Origin: UBA2883 sp964017965
GTDB taxonomy: Bacteria; Cyanobacteriota; Vampirovibrionia; Gastranaerophilales; Gastranaerophilaceae
Direction of reading: 5' to 3'
Assembly: GCA_964017965.1 (NCBI GenBank)
Contig: CAXHNV010000004.1
Span: 147,090 to 211,089 of the forward strand
DNA length: 64,000 nucleotides
Below, piece after piece: positions 19,072 to 27,599 of the stretch. Below the pieces are notes generated by a model. That model was not told the origin of the DNA and made no database searches. It saw only the letters and a program-made list of their open reading frames with translations. A program made the translations under genes and the position numbers. How positions within the stretch are numbered: the first letter of the stretch is position 1; the number at the start of each line of letters is the position of its first letter.

Positions 19072-19798
19072 TGTTCATTTTCTCCAATTTAGCTATATAT
19101 TTACGTAAATCTTTCAACTGAGACGCCTTAATCATCCTGACCTGACCTCGTTTTAATCCTTCAATCGCAATAGTAGCGTGTTGAATCCGTTTCAAAGAAA
19201 CAACAGGATGACCTAAATAATCAAACATCTTTCTAATCTGTCTGTTTAACCCCTGAGTAAGTACAACCTGAAGCATAGTTTCGTTTTTATCAAAATCAAG
19301 CACCATTGCTTCTGCATAAGCTATTTTGCCTTTTTCTATTTCAATCCCTTTTGCTAACGTTTCCAAATCGTTAACAGTAATCTTACCTTCAACGCTAACC
19401 GTATAAACCTTAATAACCTTAACAGAAGGGTGCGTAAGCTGATTGATGAGTTCACCGTCATTTGTCAATATCAAAAGCCCCGTAGAGTCTTTATCAAGTC
19501 TTCCCACCGGTTTTAAATGGTGTAATTCCTTAGGCAAAATATCATAGATAGTCTTTCTGCCTTTTTCATCATCAGAAGTTGTAATATAGCCTGCAGGCTT
19601 ATAGAACTTGTAATACTCGTGTCTTTGAGGTTTGATAAGCTGTTTATCAATAACAACCTTGTCTTTTGGACCAACCTGGAACCCGAGTTCTTTAACAATT
19701 TTTCCGTTTACAAGAACCTTTCCCGCTTCAATCAATTCATCGGCTTTTCTTCTTGAACAAAGTCCTGATGACGCTATAAATTTGTTTAAGCGTTGCAT
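19064..19798 (-). CDS. Pseudouridine synthase, RsuA/RluB/E/F family
   Basis: 244 aa. N-terminal S4 RNA-binding domain (RLNKFIASSGLCSRRKADEL), then the synthase domain with catalytic Asp in GRLDKDSTGLLILTNDG and the C-terminal GLNRQIRKMFDYLGHPV motif. S4 plus this core suggests 23S rRNA modification (RluB-like) rather than RluF or RsuA, but the exact site is not readable. It overlaps coaE at its end and the thioesterase gene at its start. Confidence 0.9.
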   Translation of the reverse strand: MQRLNKFIASSGLCSRRKADELIEAGKVLVNGKIVKELGFQVGPKDKVVIDKQLIKPQRHEYYKFYKPAGYITTSDDEKGRKTIYDILPKELHHLKPVGRLDKDSTGLLILTNDGELINQLTHPSVKVIKVYTVSVEGKITVNDLETLAKGIEIEKGKIAYAEAMVLDFDKNETMLQVVLTQGLNRQIRKMFDYLGHPVVSLKRIQHATIAIEGLKRGQVRMIKASQLKDLRKYIAKLEKMNND

Positions 19799-20202
19799 AC
19801 AATAGCCTCATTAAAAGACTTTGTAAGTACTTCCGGCAATCTTCTGTATAGCTTACCTGCATTACTTATAGCAACAATAACAATCTCACCGACAATAAAC
19901 AGCTTGCCTGTATTCTTATCAGATATAGTCTGTGTAAAAGTAATCGCAAGCGGAGTTATCTTAGTAACCTTTGTTGAAATAACTATCTCATCATCCAATC
20001 TGGCTGAAGCCTTATACTTAACATTGATAGTCGCAACTGGAAGCGCAATATCATTCTTTGTAAGCTCAGAAAGGTTCAAACCGAGTTGTTCACAAAACAA
20101 CACTCTGCCCTTTTCAAGCCATCGTAAATATGTACCATGCCAGACAACGCCATAAGCGTCCGTATCTGCGTAATAAACTTTTTCTTCAAATATATGTTCC
20201 AT
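19786..20202 (-). CDS. YbgC/4-hydroxybenzoyl-CoA thioesterase family protein
   Basis: 138 aa single hot-dog domain with the family motif YYADTDAYGVVWHGTYLRWLE, where the Asp is the catalytic residue. It hydrolyses acyl-CoA thioesters in the cytosol. In many genomes it belongs to the Tol-Pal cluster, but not here. The stop overlaps the next gene by 13 bases, giving a tight operon of thioesterase, pseudouridine synthase and coaE. Confidence 0.88.
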   Translation of the reverse strand: MEHIFEEKVYYADTDAYGVVWHGTYLRWLEKGRVLFCEQLGLNLSELTKNDIALPVATINVKYKASARLDDEIVISTKVTKITPLAITFTQTISDKNTGKLFIVGEIVIVAISNAGKLYRRLPEVLTKSFNEAIVCNA

Positions 20203-20225
20203 AATACCCTTATTTTAACATAAAC

Positions 20226-20798
20226 CTACAAAACAAGTAACTTAAATTTTACAAACACAATCCCTATCAAAGCACTGACGATAATATACCATATAACATC
20301 TTTTTTCTTCGTCAAACTAACCCCCAAAAGTCCTAAGAATAATGCAATTGAACTAATTTGATTAGGATTAGGAGTAAAAAGTGATTCTTTCATAAGGTTA
20401 ATTGCAACAACACTCAAAAGTGCACAGCTTGTAGGTTTCAAAATATCCAACGCAGTCTTAACATAGAAATTATCCTTGAACTTGCGCAATAGTTTAGAGA
20501 TAAAAATCACAATAAACAAGGCGGGCAAAACTTCTGAAGCCGTTGCAAGAAAAGCCGTAAATATCCCGCCGACTTTTAATCCTGCATAAGTAGCAACATT
20601 TATCCCTACAGGTCCCGGTGTAATAGATGCAACCGCAACCATTTGAGTCAAATCCTGAGGCGAATACCAGTGATAACGCTGTGAAATATCCAACAAAAAC
20701 GGTAATGTGGCATACCCGCCGCCAAACGAGAATATACCAATCTTTGCAAACTCTTTAAACAGGTGAAAATAAAGAACTAATAAATTAGACATCTTCAC
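20226..20798 (-). CDS. Chromate transporter, half-size subunit
   Basis: 190 aa, one ChrA-type domain: FSFGGGYATLPFLLD near residue 22 and ITPGPVGINVATYAG near residue 54, with about five to six hydrophobic segments. Long ChrA proteins carry two such domains in tandem; this gene and its 14-base-overlapping upstream partner encode the halves separately. They probably form a heteromeric inner-membrane carrier. Chromate efflux is the named activity; the physiological substrate may differ. Confidence 0.88.
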   Translation of the reverse strand: MKMSNLLVLYFHLFKEFAKIGIFSFGGGYATLPFLLDISQRYHWYSPQDLTQMVAVASITPGPVGINVATYAGLKVGGIFTAFLATASEVLPALFIVIFISKLLRKFKDNFYVKTALDILKPTSCALLSVVAINLMKESLFTPNPNQISSIALFLGLLGVSLTKKKDVIWYIIVSALIGIVFVKFKLLVL

Positions 20799-21345
20799 CC
20801 CGTTTCTTTGTTAAAACTTTATACAAAAGCCCTACAACAACAGTCGTAATAATGGTTAATGCAGGCGAAACCTTTCCAAAAAGCATTAAACACAGTGCAA
20901 AAAGAAACACCATATACGAAAACTTTGAGCACATTGCCTTTTCCCACATCTCACGAACAGACATTATAATTAGCACAATAACAGCGACTTCAACTCCCCA
21001 AAGCAAACCTTGAACATAGCTGTTCGTAGTGAGCTTTGATAAAACAGAAGCAAGCGCAACTATCATCCAGAAAGCAGAAAAAACAAGCCCCACAATAGCC
21101 GTTAAAGCACCCCATTTGCCGCGTAGTTTATATCCGACAAAGATAGATGTATTGATAGCAATAATTCCCGGTAAAGATTGACTAAGTGCGTAAAATTCTA
21201 TAAGTTCATCCTCTGTTATCCAACCGCGTTTTTCAACAAGCTCAGACTGCATAACCGGAAGTATTACATAACCCCCGCCCAATAAAATAAGTCCAATCTT
21301 TACACAGGCACAAAATAACTGCCACAAACTAATCTTCTTTTGCAT
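20785..21345 (-). CDS. Chromate transporter, half-size subunit
   Basis: 186 aa. The same domain as the downstream partner: ILLGGGYVILPVMQSELVEKRGW and LSQSLPGIIAINTSIFVGYKLRG, with several membrane helices. The pair resembles the CHR3-type short-chain ChrA proteins that work together. The overlap with the next gene indicates translational coupling and a fixed ratio of the two subunits. Confidence 0.88.
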   Translation of the reverse strand: MQKKISLWQLFCACVKIGLILLGGGYVILPVMQSELVEKRGWITEDELIEFYALSQSLPGIIAINTSIFVGYKLRGKWGALTAIVGLVFSAFWMIVALASVLSKLTTNSYVQGLLWGVEVAVIVLIIMSVREMWEKAMCSKFSYMVFLFALCLMLFGKVSPALTIITTVVVGLLYKVLTKKRGEDV

Positions 21346-21381
21346 AACACAATTTAAACATAAACAAAATAAAACTTCACA

Positions 21382-21475
21382 CAGGTGGATTTTGTTACCT
21401 GCTGATACTCGGCAGGTGGGTGAACGCCTTGATACATCCGTTTCCTGCTGGCAATTGTTTTAGCAATTGGCAGGT
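21382..21475. repeat. Cluster of short inverted repeats in a 243-base gap
   Basis: The gap between the chromate genes and the YkgJ-like gene contains nested inverted repeats of CCTGC/GCAGG. ACCTGC at 21397-21402 pairs with GCAGGT at 21412-21417. CCTGC...CAATTG (21444-21457) pairs with CAATTGGCAGG (21464-21474), leaving a 3-base bulge. CAGGT at 21382-21386 can pair with ACCTG at 21397-21401 instead. No convincing gene is seen here, although one frame is open. It could fold in RNA or be a small mobile repeat remnant. Confidence 0.45.
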
Positions 21476-21588
21476 ATACTTCAAATATCGCTGAGTCAAT
21501 TCTCCCTTTTGTTAAAAATGTAGGAACAAAATTAACACCTGTATGAAGTAATAGTATTATTACATATTTTTTACGGGTTGGCAAGTAG

Positions 21589-22194
21589 TTAACTTGGGTT
21601 AAAATATTCGTCTTTTTCAAGGATATCCAACAACGGTCCTTTTTCACCGTAATCGTATCCGTAAGCTTCCGCTATCTTATCATCAGTGACAAATTTGTAA
21701 TCAAGATTAAACGATTTCGGCTCTACCGTAATACCCGATTCTTTTAACTTTTCTTCCGTAATAATATTCTTCTCAAAATCCATAACATCAGAATAATTCA
21801 ACCCCTCAAACGCACAAAACGGCATCTGCATCTTATCACTTTCGTTAAAATATATAAGCCCGAATGTTCTGCAAATTATCCCTCGATTGTTATAAACACA
21901 GCACGTATTATCAACTAAAAACGGACACTCATGCATAAAAGGTTCTTCTTTAGAAGCCTTCTTCTTCGCTATCAAGTCCTGTATGCGTTCAAGAATTATT
22001 TCTTTTAAATCGTCATTAAGGGTTCGAAACCCTTGTTTAAGATACTCAACTTCAAGCTGTGAAAACGGATAATTACCGTTCTGACAACACTTTGCACAGC
22101 CCATTTTACATTTGATATAAGGCGCCTGTTCCGTAAAATATCTGTTTAGTAACCCTTGAAAATAATCCAAAAACTTCAAATAATTCTCAATCAT
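21589..22194 (-). CDS. YkgJ-family cysteine-cluster protein
   Basis: 201 aa. The Cys pattern is KCKMGCAKCCQNG near residue 30, then CPFLVDNTCCVYNNRGIICRTFGL near residue 95: the YkgJ/UPF0153 arrangement that binds zinc or an iron cluster. Biochemical role unknown. Cytosolic, no signal peptide. It starts 60 bases downstream of metK, just beyond the metK terminator. Confidence 0.8.
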   Translation of the reverse strand: MIENYLKFLDYFQGLLNRYFTEQAPYIKCKMGCAKCCQNGNYPFSQLEVEYLKQGFRTLNDDLKEIILERIQDLIAKKKASKEEPFMHECPFLVDNTCCVYNNRGIICRTFGLIYFNESDKMQMPFCAFEGLNYSDVMDFEKNIITEEKLKESGITVEPKSFNLDYKFVTDDKIAEAYGYDYGEKGPLLDILEKDEYFNPS

Positions 22195-22204
22195 AAACCC
22201 TCTT

Positions 22205-22243
22205 TTATATATAAAAGAGGGTGACCGAAGGTCACCCTCTTAA
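22205..22243 (-). terminator. Rho-independent terminator after metK
   Basis: On the minus strand the stem AAGAGGGTGACC-TTC-GGTCACCCTCTT is followed by TTATATAT. The stem has 12 base pairs. It separates metK from the YkgJ-like gene. Confidence 0.88.
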
Positions 22244-22255
22244 GTTCAAACTAAA

Positions 22256-23524
22256 TTAGCAGCAAACTAATTCTTTAAGATTTTTTTTTAATAACTCAGC
22301 CTTATCGGTTGCTTCCCAAGGAACAACAATATCAGTTCTTCCCATGTGACCGTAAGCAGCGAGTTTTTGATAGAACTTACCACCGTTTTTAGCAGGTAAG
22401 TTTCTTAAATCAAACTGTCTGATAATAGCCATAGGGCTAAGTTCAAAGTTTGAAGTAACGATTTCGCTGATTTCATCATCAGAAATCTTACCTGTACCGA
22501 ACGTATCAACAAATACAGAGATAGGCTCAGCAACACCGATAGCGTAAGCCAATTCTATTTCACATTTGTCCGCTAACCCTGCAGCAACAATGTTTTTCGC
22601 AACATATCTTGCAGCATAAGCAGCAGAACGGTCAACCTTCGTAGGATCCTTTCCGCTGAAAGCACCGCCGCCGTGTCTTGAATAACCGCCATAAGTGTCA
22701 ACAATAATCTTTCTGCCTGTTAAACCTGCATCACCCTGAGGTCCGCCAATAACGAATCTTCCTGAAGGGTTGATAAGGATTTTTGTTTCCATATCAGGTT
22801 TGATAGCTTCTGATTCAAACACATAATCGATTACAAGTTTTTTCAAATCATTCTTGATAATCTCCTGAACCTTAGAATTGTTAGTAATTCCGTTGATTTC
22901 AGGGTCGTGTTGAGTTGAAAGTAAAACCGTGTGAATTCTTGCAGGCATTCCGTCAATATATTCAACAGTAACCTGAGATTTGCCGTCAGGTCTAAGATAG
23001 TTTAACAAACCTTCTTTTCTAACCTGAGCAAGTCTATAAGAAAGCTTATGAGCTAAGCTGATAGGTAAAGGCATAAGTTCAGGTGTTTCGTTACAAGCGT
23101 AACCAAACATAATACCCTGGTCACCCGCACCTAATTCTTCTGTTTCCATAGCTGATGTGTCAGCGTTTTCAGAACGTGTTTCAAGCGCTTTGTTAACACC
23201 GCCTGCGATATCAGTAGATTGTTCATCAATACTTGTTAAAACAGCACAGGTATTAGCATCAAATCCACCGCTTGTTTCGCCTATATATCCAATATTTTCT
23301 ACTGTATTTCTTACAACTTGAGGAATATCTACATAACAATCTGCAGATATTTCACCTGATACTAAGACCATGCCTGTTGTAACCGTAGTTTCAGCAGCTA
23401 CACGTGCTTGAGTATCCTTTGTTAAAAACTCATCCAAAATAGCATCAGATATCTGATCACATACTTTGTCAGGGTGTCCTTCGGTAACAGATTCCGAAGT
23501 AAACAAAAATTTTCTCGATTTCAT
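22256..23524 (-). CDS. metK: S-adenosylmethionine synthetase
   Basis: 422 aa, slightly longer than the usual 380-400. Motifs: TEGHPDKVCDQISDAILD near residue 15, GAGDQGIMFGYAC near 130, and GGGAFSGKDPTKVDRSAAYAARY near 285, covering the ATP, Mg/K and methionine sites. It makes SAM from ATP and methionine. An AAGGAGAAGG ribosome-binding site precedes the ATG. Upstream on this strand are a promoter (TTGATT at 23621-23626, TACAAT at 23599-23604, 16-base spacer) and a 22-base perfect palindrome over the -10. Confidence 0.96.
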   Translation of the reverse strand: MKSRKFLFTSESVTEGHPDKVCDQISDAILDEFLTKDTQARVAAETTVTTGMVLVSGEISADCYVDIPQVVRNTVENIGYIGETSGGFDANTCAVLTSIDEQSTDIAGGVNKALETRSENADTSAMETEELGAGDQGIMFGYACNETPELMPLPISLAHKLSYRLAQVRKEGLLNYLRPDGKSQVTVEYIDGMPARIHTVLLSTQHDPEINGITNNSKVQEIIKNDLKKLVIDYVFESEAIKPDMETKILINPSGRFVIGGPQGDAGLTGRKIIVDTYGGYSRHGGGAFSGKDPTKVDRSAAYAARYVAKNIVAAGLADKCEIELAYAIGVAEPISVFVDTFGTGKISDDEISEIVTSNFELSPMAIIRQFDLRNLPAKNGGKFYQKLAAYGHMGRTDIVVPWEATDKAELLKKNLKELVCC

Positions 23525-23584
23525 AACCTTCTCCTTAATTTATATTTTACCGGTAAGGTTTTTAATTCCGACCCGGTACATTTA

Positions 23585-23606
23585 TATACAATATTAATAT
23601 TGTATA
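23585..23606. promoter_or_regulatory. 22-base perfect palindrome in the metK promoter
   Basis: Two 11-base arms (TATACAATATT and its exact reverse complement) meet without a spacer. The palindrome covers the inferred metK -10 (TACAAT read leftward) and lies about 70 bases from the divergent promoter at 23675. This placement is typical of a repressor operator; the regulator is not known. A smaller inverted repeat, TACCGG (23548-23553) / CCGGTA (23573-23578), lies in the metK leader. I cannot match either to a known SAM riboswitch. Confidence 0.55.
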
Positions 23607-23674
23607 ACTAACACTTTCTAAATCAAATATTATTAAGCAAATTTATCATAAATTATTCACATAAGTTAACTTTC

Positions 23675-23703
23675 TTGATAAAATAACATGTTTTTATTAT
23701 AAT
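23675..23703 (+). promoter_or_regulatory. Sigma-70-type promoter of the 23742 gene
   Basis: -35 TTGATA (23675-23680), a 17-base spacer, and -10 TATAAT (23698-23703). This is near consensus, 39 bases before the GTG start, with GGAGAGG as the ribosome-binding site. Confidence 0.8.
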
Positions 23704-23741
23704 TTCTAATAATAGTTAACGTCTAAGGAGAGGAATTAAAA

Positions 23742-24341
23742 GTGGCTAATTTAAATGATGGTGTAGGTAAAAAAATAGTAGAAGCGTTGAAAAAACAATC
23801 AACAGGCGAAATTGAAGTTCCTGTTAGTCAACCTGTTCAAGAAGAATTCACTACAGGTTTAGGTATTGATATTTCAGCGTTAGACGATATACAACCCGTT
23901 GAAACTTCAACAGAAAGCAAACAAATACCTAACTTTGATGAGTTCTTTGCTGACGATGAACTTAGCAATATTTCTGAGCCGCAAACCTCTTTTGATGATT
24001 TTATGGTTCAACCTGAAAGAGTAGAAACTACAGGTGAAATGCCGGGTAATATTGTTATATTAAAGAAGCTTATCTCTCAGCTTCCTAACGGTGTTACACG
24101 CCACACTGGCGCTCAAATCATTAAACAAACTATGGAAGCATTAGGAATTTCTATGAAAAGCGTTCTTAATGAAGCTCAAGAAGTTCAAAACAACATCCAA
24201 ACATCATCAAAAGAATGTCAGATGATGATTCAAGATTACAAAAGAAAAATTGTAGAACTTGAAAAACAGGTTCAAAACTATCAAAAACAATACAATGCTC
24301 TTAATGACTTGATTAGTCTATTTATTCAGACAACAAAATAA
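23742..24341 (+). CDS. Hypothetical protein with C-terminal coiled coil
   Basis: 199 aa, unrecognised. It starts with GTG, chosen by the AGGAGAGG site upstream. Residues 1-95 are acidic and low in hydrophobics. A helical segment follows (ISQLPNGVTRHTGAQIIKQTMEALGISM), then a clear coiled coil (about 140-190: MMIQDYKRKIVELEKQVQNYQKQYNAL). Such an organisation suits a cytosolic scaffold or partner protein. It shares a strong promoter with the M48-like gene 23 bases downstream. Confidence 0.6.
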   Translation: MANLNDGVGKKIVEALKKQSTGEIEVPVSQPVQEEFTTGLGIDISALDDIQPVETSTESKQIPNFDEFFADDELSNISEPQTSFDDFMVQPERVETTGEMPGNIVILKKLISQLPNGVTRHTGAQIIKQTMEALGISMKSVLNEAQEVQNNIQTSSKECQMMIQDYKRKIVELEKQVQNYQKQYNALNDLISLFIQTTK

Positions 24342-24364
24342 TTTTTAAATAAGGAGTATAAATT

Positions 24365-25162
24365 ATGAAAAAACTTTTAGCATCATTAGTTTGTGTATTT
24401 GCTATTGCTTTACAATCTTTTGCTGCAACATGGGTAGCAGCTGACAGAGTAGCTCCAATCGGTGCAAATTTACTTACTAAAAACGGTATCACAGCAAAAA
24501 TCACTTTCAAAGTTGTTAACGCAGAAGCTGATAACTCAGCAGTAGGAACAACAAAAGTTGTTCAAATCAGTTCTACTGATTTATCATTTGCAGGTAACGA
24601 CAACGAAGTAGCTGCAGTTATTGCTAATGAATTAGGACATATTATCTGTAACCACACTGATAAAGCAAAAGTAAGAGGCATGGCACTTAGTAAACTCGGT
24701 GTTGATACAACTTCAACAGTTGCATCATTAGCTTCTTCTCAACTTTCAGCTAAAGAAGAAACCGAAGCTGACCTTGTTGGTATAGACTTGATGATTAACG
24801 CAGGTTACAACCCGCTGGCTATGGTTGTTCTTATTACAAAATATCCGGGTTCTACAATGGATGCACTTAGAGGTCGTCCTTGTAACGCTGATAGAGCAAT
24901 GGAAGCTTTCAACTATTTGACTTTCAGCTACCCTGCAAAAGTTAAAGCAGGTTACGCTTGTAACGAATACAGAAACTTCCTGACTTATGCAGACCCTATC
25001 GTTAAAGCAAGAAATGCTAACGCAAAAGAATTAGCAAAATTCAAACAAGAACAAGCTAAAAACTTGCAAACAAGAAGAGCAAACCTTGCTAAATATAAGG
25101 TTTCAGGCGGTTTAAATTCTTGGGGCGTACTTTACGACTCATTAACAAATGACAAAAAATAG
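24365..25162 (+). CDS. M48-like exported protein with altered zinc motif
   Basis: 265 aa. Signal peptide MKKLLASLVCVFAIALQSFA, so exported. The core AAVIANELGHIICNHTDKAKV...ETEADLVGIDLMINAGYNP is the M48 (BepA/YggG-type) metallopeptidase layout. However, the first His of HExxH is Asn (NELGH), while the downstream Glu ligand region ETEAD is kept. A protease without that ligand is probably inactive or has an altered metal site; single-base change CAT to AAT would explain it. A chaperone-like role in outer-membrane quality control is possible (BepA has one). Its last 14 bases overlap rsmI. Confidence 0.75.
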   Translation: MKKLLASLVCVFAIALQSFAATWVAADRVAPIGANLLTKNGITAKITFKVVNAEADNSAVGTTKVVQISSTDLSFAGNDNEVAAVIANELGHIICNHTDKAKVRGMALSKLGVDTTSTVASLASSQLSAKEETEADLVGIDLMINAGYNPLAMVVLITKYPGSTMDALRGRPCNADRAMEAFNYLTFSYPAKVKAGYACNEYRNFLTYADPIVKARNANAKELAKFKQEQAKNLQTRRANLAKYKVSGGLNSWGVLYDSLTNDKK

Positions 25163-25970
25163 TATGCAAAGAGAATTTCAACTATACATTGTCCCAACAC
25201 CAATAGGGAATATTTCAGATATAACACTTCGTGCAATAGAAGTGCTTAAATCAGTAGATATCATAGCATGTGAAAATTCAAGAGTTACTCAAAAACTCTT
25301 GAATCACTATGATATTAAAACGAAACTCGTTTCTTATCATAAATACAACGAGAAGAGCCGCATTGAAGAAATGCTGAAATATATAGATGAAGGTAAAACA
25401 ATAGCCCTCGTATCAGATGCCGGAACCCCGATGATTTGTGACCCTGGTAACGTCTTAATAACAGAGCTTCGCAAAAGAAATATTGAAATAACATCTTTAG
25501 CTGGTGCGTGTGCCGTATCTACATTCTTATCTCAAGTCCCGAGAGAAACAGAAGAATACACATTTGTAGGATTCTTCCCAAAAACAACACAAGCTGCAAA
25601 AGATTTACTGTTAAACTACACCAACAATAATATGGTATTCTACGATTCACCTAACAGAATTATTGACACCTTAAAATTAATTAAAGAATTCCGGGGAGAA
25701 GCTAGAATCGCACTCGGACGGGAGCTTACAAAACTATTCGAGGAAATTGTTATCGATAACGTATCTAACGTCATTGAACATTTTTCAGAAGGTATAAAAG
25801 GCGAAATTGTTTGTATGGTTTATGCTGATGAAAACCCTCAAACAACAGATATAACAACTAAAATTAACCAACTGAAAGACAAAGGATTCAAGTCAAAAGA
25901 GATTGCAACAATTCTTTCAACACTTTATAACCTTAACAAAAACGATATCTATAAAATGACAATGAACTAA
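25149..25970 (+). CDS. rsmI: 16S rRNA (cytidine(1402)-2'-O)-methyltransferase
   Basis: 273 aa. Tetrapyrrole-methylase fold: IVPTPIGNISDITLRAIEVLKSVDIIACE at the N-terminus and LVSDAGTPMICDPG near residue 92, both RsmI hallmarks. It 2'-O-methylates C1402 in the 16S decoding site with SAM. The start may be ATG 25149 (overlapping the upstream gene) or ATG 25164; neither has a clear ribosome-binding site. Confidence 0.93.
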   Translation: MTKNSMQREFQLYIVPTPIGNISDITLRAIEVLKSVDIIACENSRVTQKLLNHYDIKTKLVSYHKYNEKSRIEEMLKYIDEGKTIALVSDAGTPMICDPGNVLITELRKRNIEITSLAGACAVSTFLSQVPRETEEYTFVGFFPKTTQAAKDLLLNYTNNNMVFYDSPNRIIDTLKLIKEFRGEARIALGRELTKLFEEIVIDNVSNVIEHFSEGIKGEIVCMVYADENPQTTDITTKINQLKDKGFKSKEIATILSTLYNLNKNDIYKMTMN

Positions 25971-26017
25971 TACCCAATCGGGCATGTTTGTTATACAATA
26001 GTCTTGAGGAGATTATT

Positions 26018-27085
26018 ATGACTAATGTAAATAACGAAGAAAAAGTAATCGGTATCCCTAGAGGTATGTCATACTTTGAACATTATCCTTTCTGGTACGG
26101 ATTCTTTAACAGTTTAGGGATAAAAGTAGTACTTTCAGGTAGAACTACAAAACAAACCGTTTCTAAAGGCGCAGCTCTAGTAGTAACAGAAACTTGCCTC
26201 CCTATCAAAATTTACGTTGGTCACGTTGTTGAATTGTTAGAAAAAGGGGTTAAACGAATTCTCGTCCCTTCTATCCAATCAATCGCTCCTAAAATTTATA
26301 ACTGCTCTAAAATCAGAGGACTTCCTGATTTAATCAGAAATGTTATCAAAGAAGATTTTGAACTAATAGAACCAACAATCGATAAATCAGCAAAAAATCA
26401 AGGGTTCTATCAGTTCCTAAGAGAAAGCGTTGAATGTTTTGGAATAACCGACTTTGATACGATAAGAAACGCTTCAAAAGAAGGCTGGAAACTTTTCAAC
26501 AACTTCAACACAATGATGCGTAACGGTATCCCATACAAAACCGCATTATCTAACGCTCTAAACGGTAAAATTGTTCTTGGCAGCGCATCAGAAAAGGATT
26601 ATCCAATCTCAGTAGCACTCGTTGCTCACGGATACGATGTACTAGACGATCAAGCTTCTATGAAAATCTTTGATAAGCTCGATAAGATGAAAGTTAAGGT
26701 TTATTCATCATACCAGCTAACAGATGAGCAAAAAATAGAAGGGTTAAACACACTTGAACAACGTATGTACTGGGCAAACGAACTTGATATGACAGGAACA
26801 GCCGGTCATTATCTTAAAGACAACAATATCGACGGGCTTGTAACAGTAAACTCATTCGGCTGCGGACCTGATTCACTTATGATTGAAAAGATTGTCAGAA
26901 AAGCAAAAGATTTTTCAAAACCAATCCTTACACTTACAATCGATGAGCACACCGGTGAAGCCGGGTTCATTACAAGACTTGAAGCGTTTGTTGATATGCT
27001 TTATCGTAAAAAACGTTCCACTGTACAAAAATCAGAAGAAGACTTCACACCGAATACAAACATCTGCGAAAATATTTATTCATAA
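26018..27085 (+). CDS. Acyl-CoA dehydratase activase-related protein (DUF2229)
   Basis: 355 aa. Motifs GIPRGMSYFEHYPFWYGFF, ETCLPIKIYVGHV, NSFGCGPDSLM and DEHTGEAGFITRLEAF match the DUF2229/activase-related family linked to radical 2-hydroxyacyl-CoA dehydratases, which use Fe-S clusters (conserved Cys in ETCLP, YNCSK and FGCGPD). The partner activase domain is not adjacent, so the function is inferred only at family level. ATG 26018 with GAGGAG upstream is used instead of the in-frame 25988 start, and TATACAAT around 25990 may be its -10. Confidence 0.8.
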   Translation: MTNVNNEEKVIGIPRGMSYFEHYPFWYGFFNSLGIKVVLSGRTTKQTVSKGAALVVTETCLPIKIYVGHVVELLEKGVKRILVPSIQSIAPKIYNCSKIRGLPDLIRNVIKEDFELIEPTIDKSAKNQGFYQFLRESVECFGITDFDTIRNASKEGWKLFNNFNTMMRNGIPYKTALSNALNGKIVLGSASEKDYPISVALVAHGYDVLDDQASMKIFDKLDKMKVKVYSSYQLTDEQKIEGLNTLEQRMYWANELDMTGTAGHYLKDNNIDGLVTVNSFGCGPDSLMIEKIVRKAKDFSKPILTLTIDEHTGEAGFITRLEAFVDMLYRKKRSTVQKSEEDFTPNTNICENIYS

Positions 27086-27093
27086 TAAATAAA

Positions 27094-27130
27094 AAAATTA
27101 GGGCGGTGCTAAGCAACCCGCCCTAATTAG
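27094..27130. terminator. Bidirectional Rho-independent terminator
   Basis: Stem TTAGGGCGG / CCGCCCTAA with loop around TGCTAAGCAAC. It lies between the convergent activase-related and fabZ genes and can serve both. Confidence 0.8.
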
Positions 27131-27139
27131 TATAAATAC

Positions 27140-27589
27140 TTATTTCAATGCAACAGTGATATCTGCTTCAATAGCAACTTTACCGTTAACAGTACCTACA
27201 CCGTGACATTTGCAGATAGGACCTTTTACCTTAGTTAATTCTACAGTCATCTCTAACTTGTCACCAGGTCTAACAATACTTTTCCATCTAACATTATCAG
27301 CTCCGGCATACAATGTTAATTTGCCTTGATATTCAGGCATACACATTAAAATAGGTGCTGAACATTGTGCCAATGCTTCTAATTGCAATACACCCGGCAT
27401 TACAGGGTTGCCAGGGAAGTGACCTTGGAAGAATCCTTCGTTCATAGTCAAGTTCTTGTAACCTTTTGAATATTTACCAGGCACACATTCTGTAATCGCA
27501 TCAACCAATAAGAATGGATATCTGTGAGGAATCATTTCCATGATTTCCATAACATTCAAGCTTATTGTTTCTTCTTTAACTTCTGTCAT
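27140..27589 (-). CDS. fabZ: 3-hydroxyacyl-ACP dehydratase FabZ
   Basis: 149 aa. MIPHRYPFLLVDAITE and FFQGHFPGNPVMPGVLQLEALAQ hold the catalytic His and Glu. It dehydrates 3-hydroxyacyl-ACP in fatty-acid synthesis. Last gene of lpxD-lpxC-fabZ, a lipid A-linked operon. Spacing to lpxC is 10 bases. Confidence 0.96.
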   Translation of the reverse strand: MTEVKEETISLNVMEIMEMIPHRYPFLLVDAITECVPGKYSKGYKNLTMNEGFFQGHFPGNPVMPGVLQLEALAQCSAPILMCMPEYQGKLTLYAGADNVRWKSIVRPGDKLEMTVELTKVKGPICKCHGVGTVNGKVAIEADITVALK

Positions 27590-27599
27590 TTCTTACTCC

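Noticed and set aside
21354..21647. 97-residue open frame between the chromate and YkgJ-like genes
   Set aside because: It overlaps the YkgJ-like gene in another frame and crosses inverted repeats; composition is not protein-like.
23525..23620. SAM riboswitch upstream of metK
   Set aside because: The leader is short and has only a 6-base inverted repeat; I could not match conserved cores of known SAM riboswitch classes.
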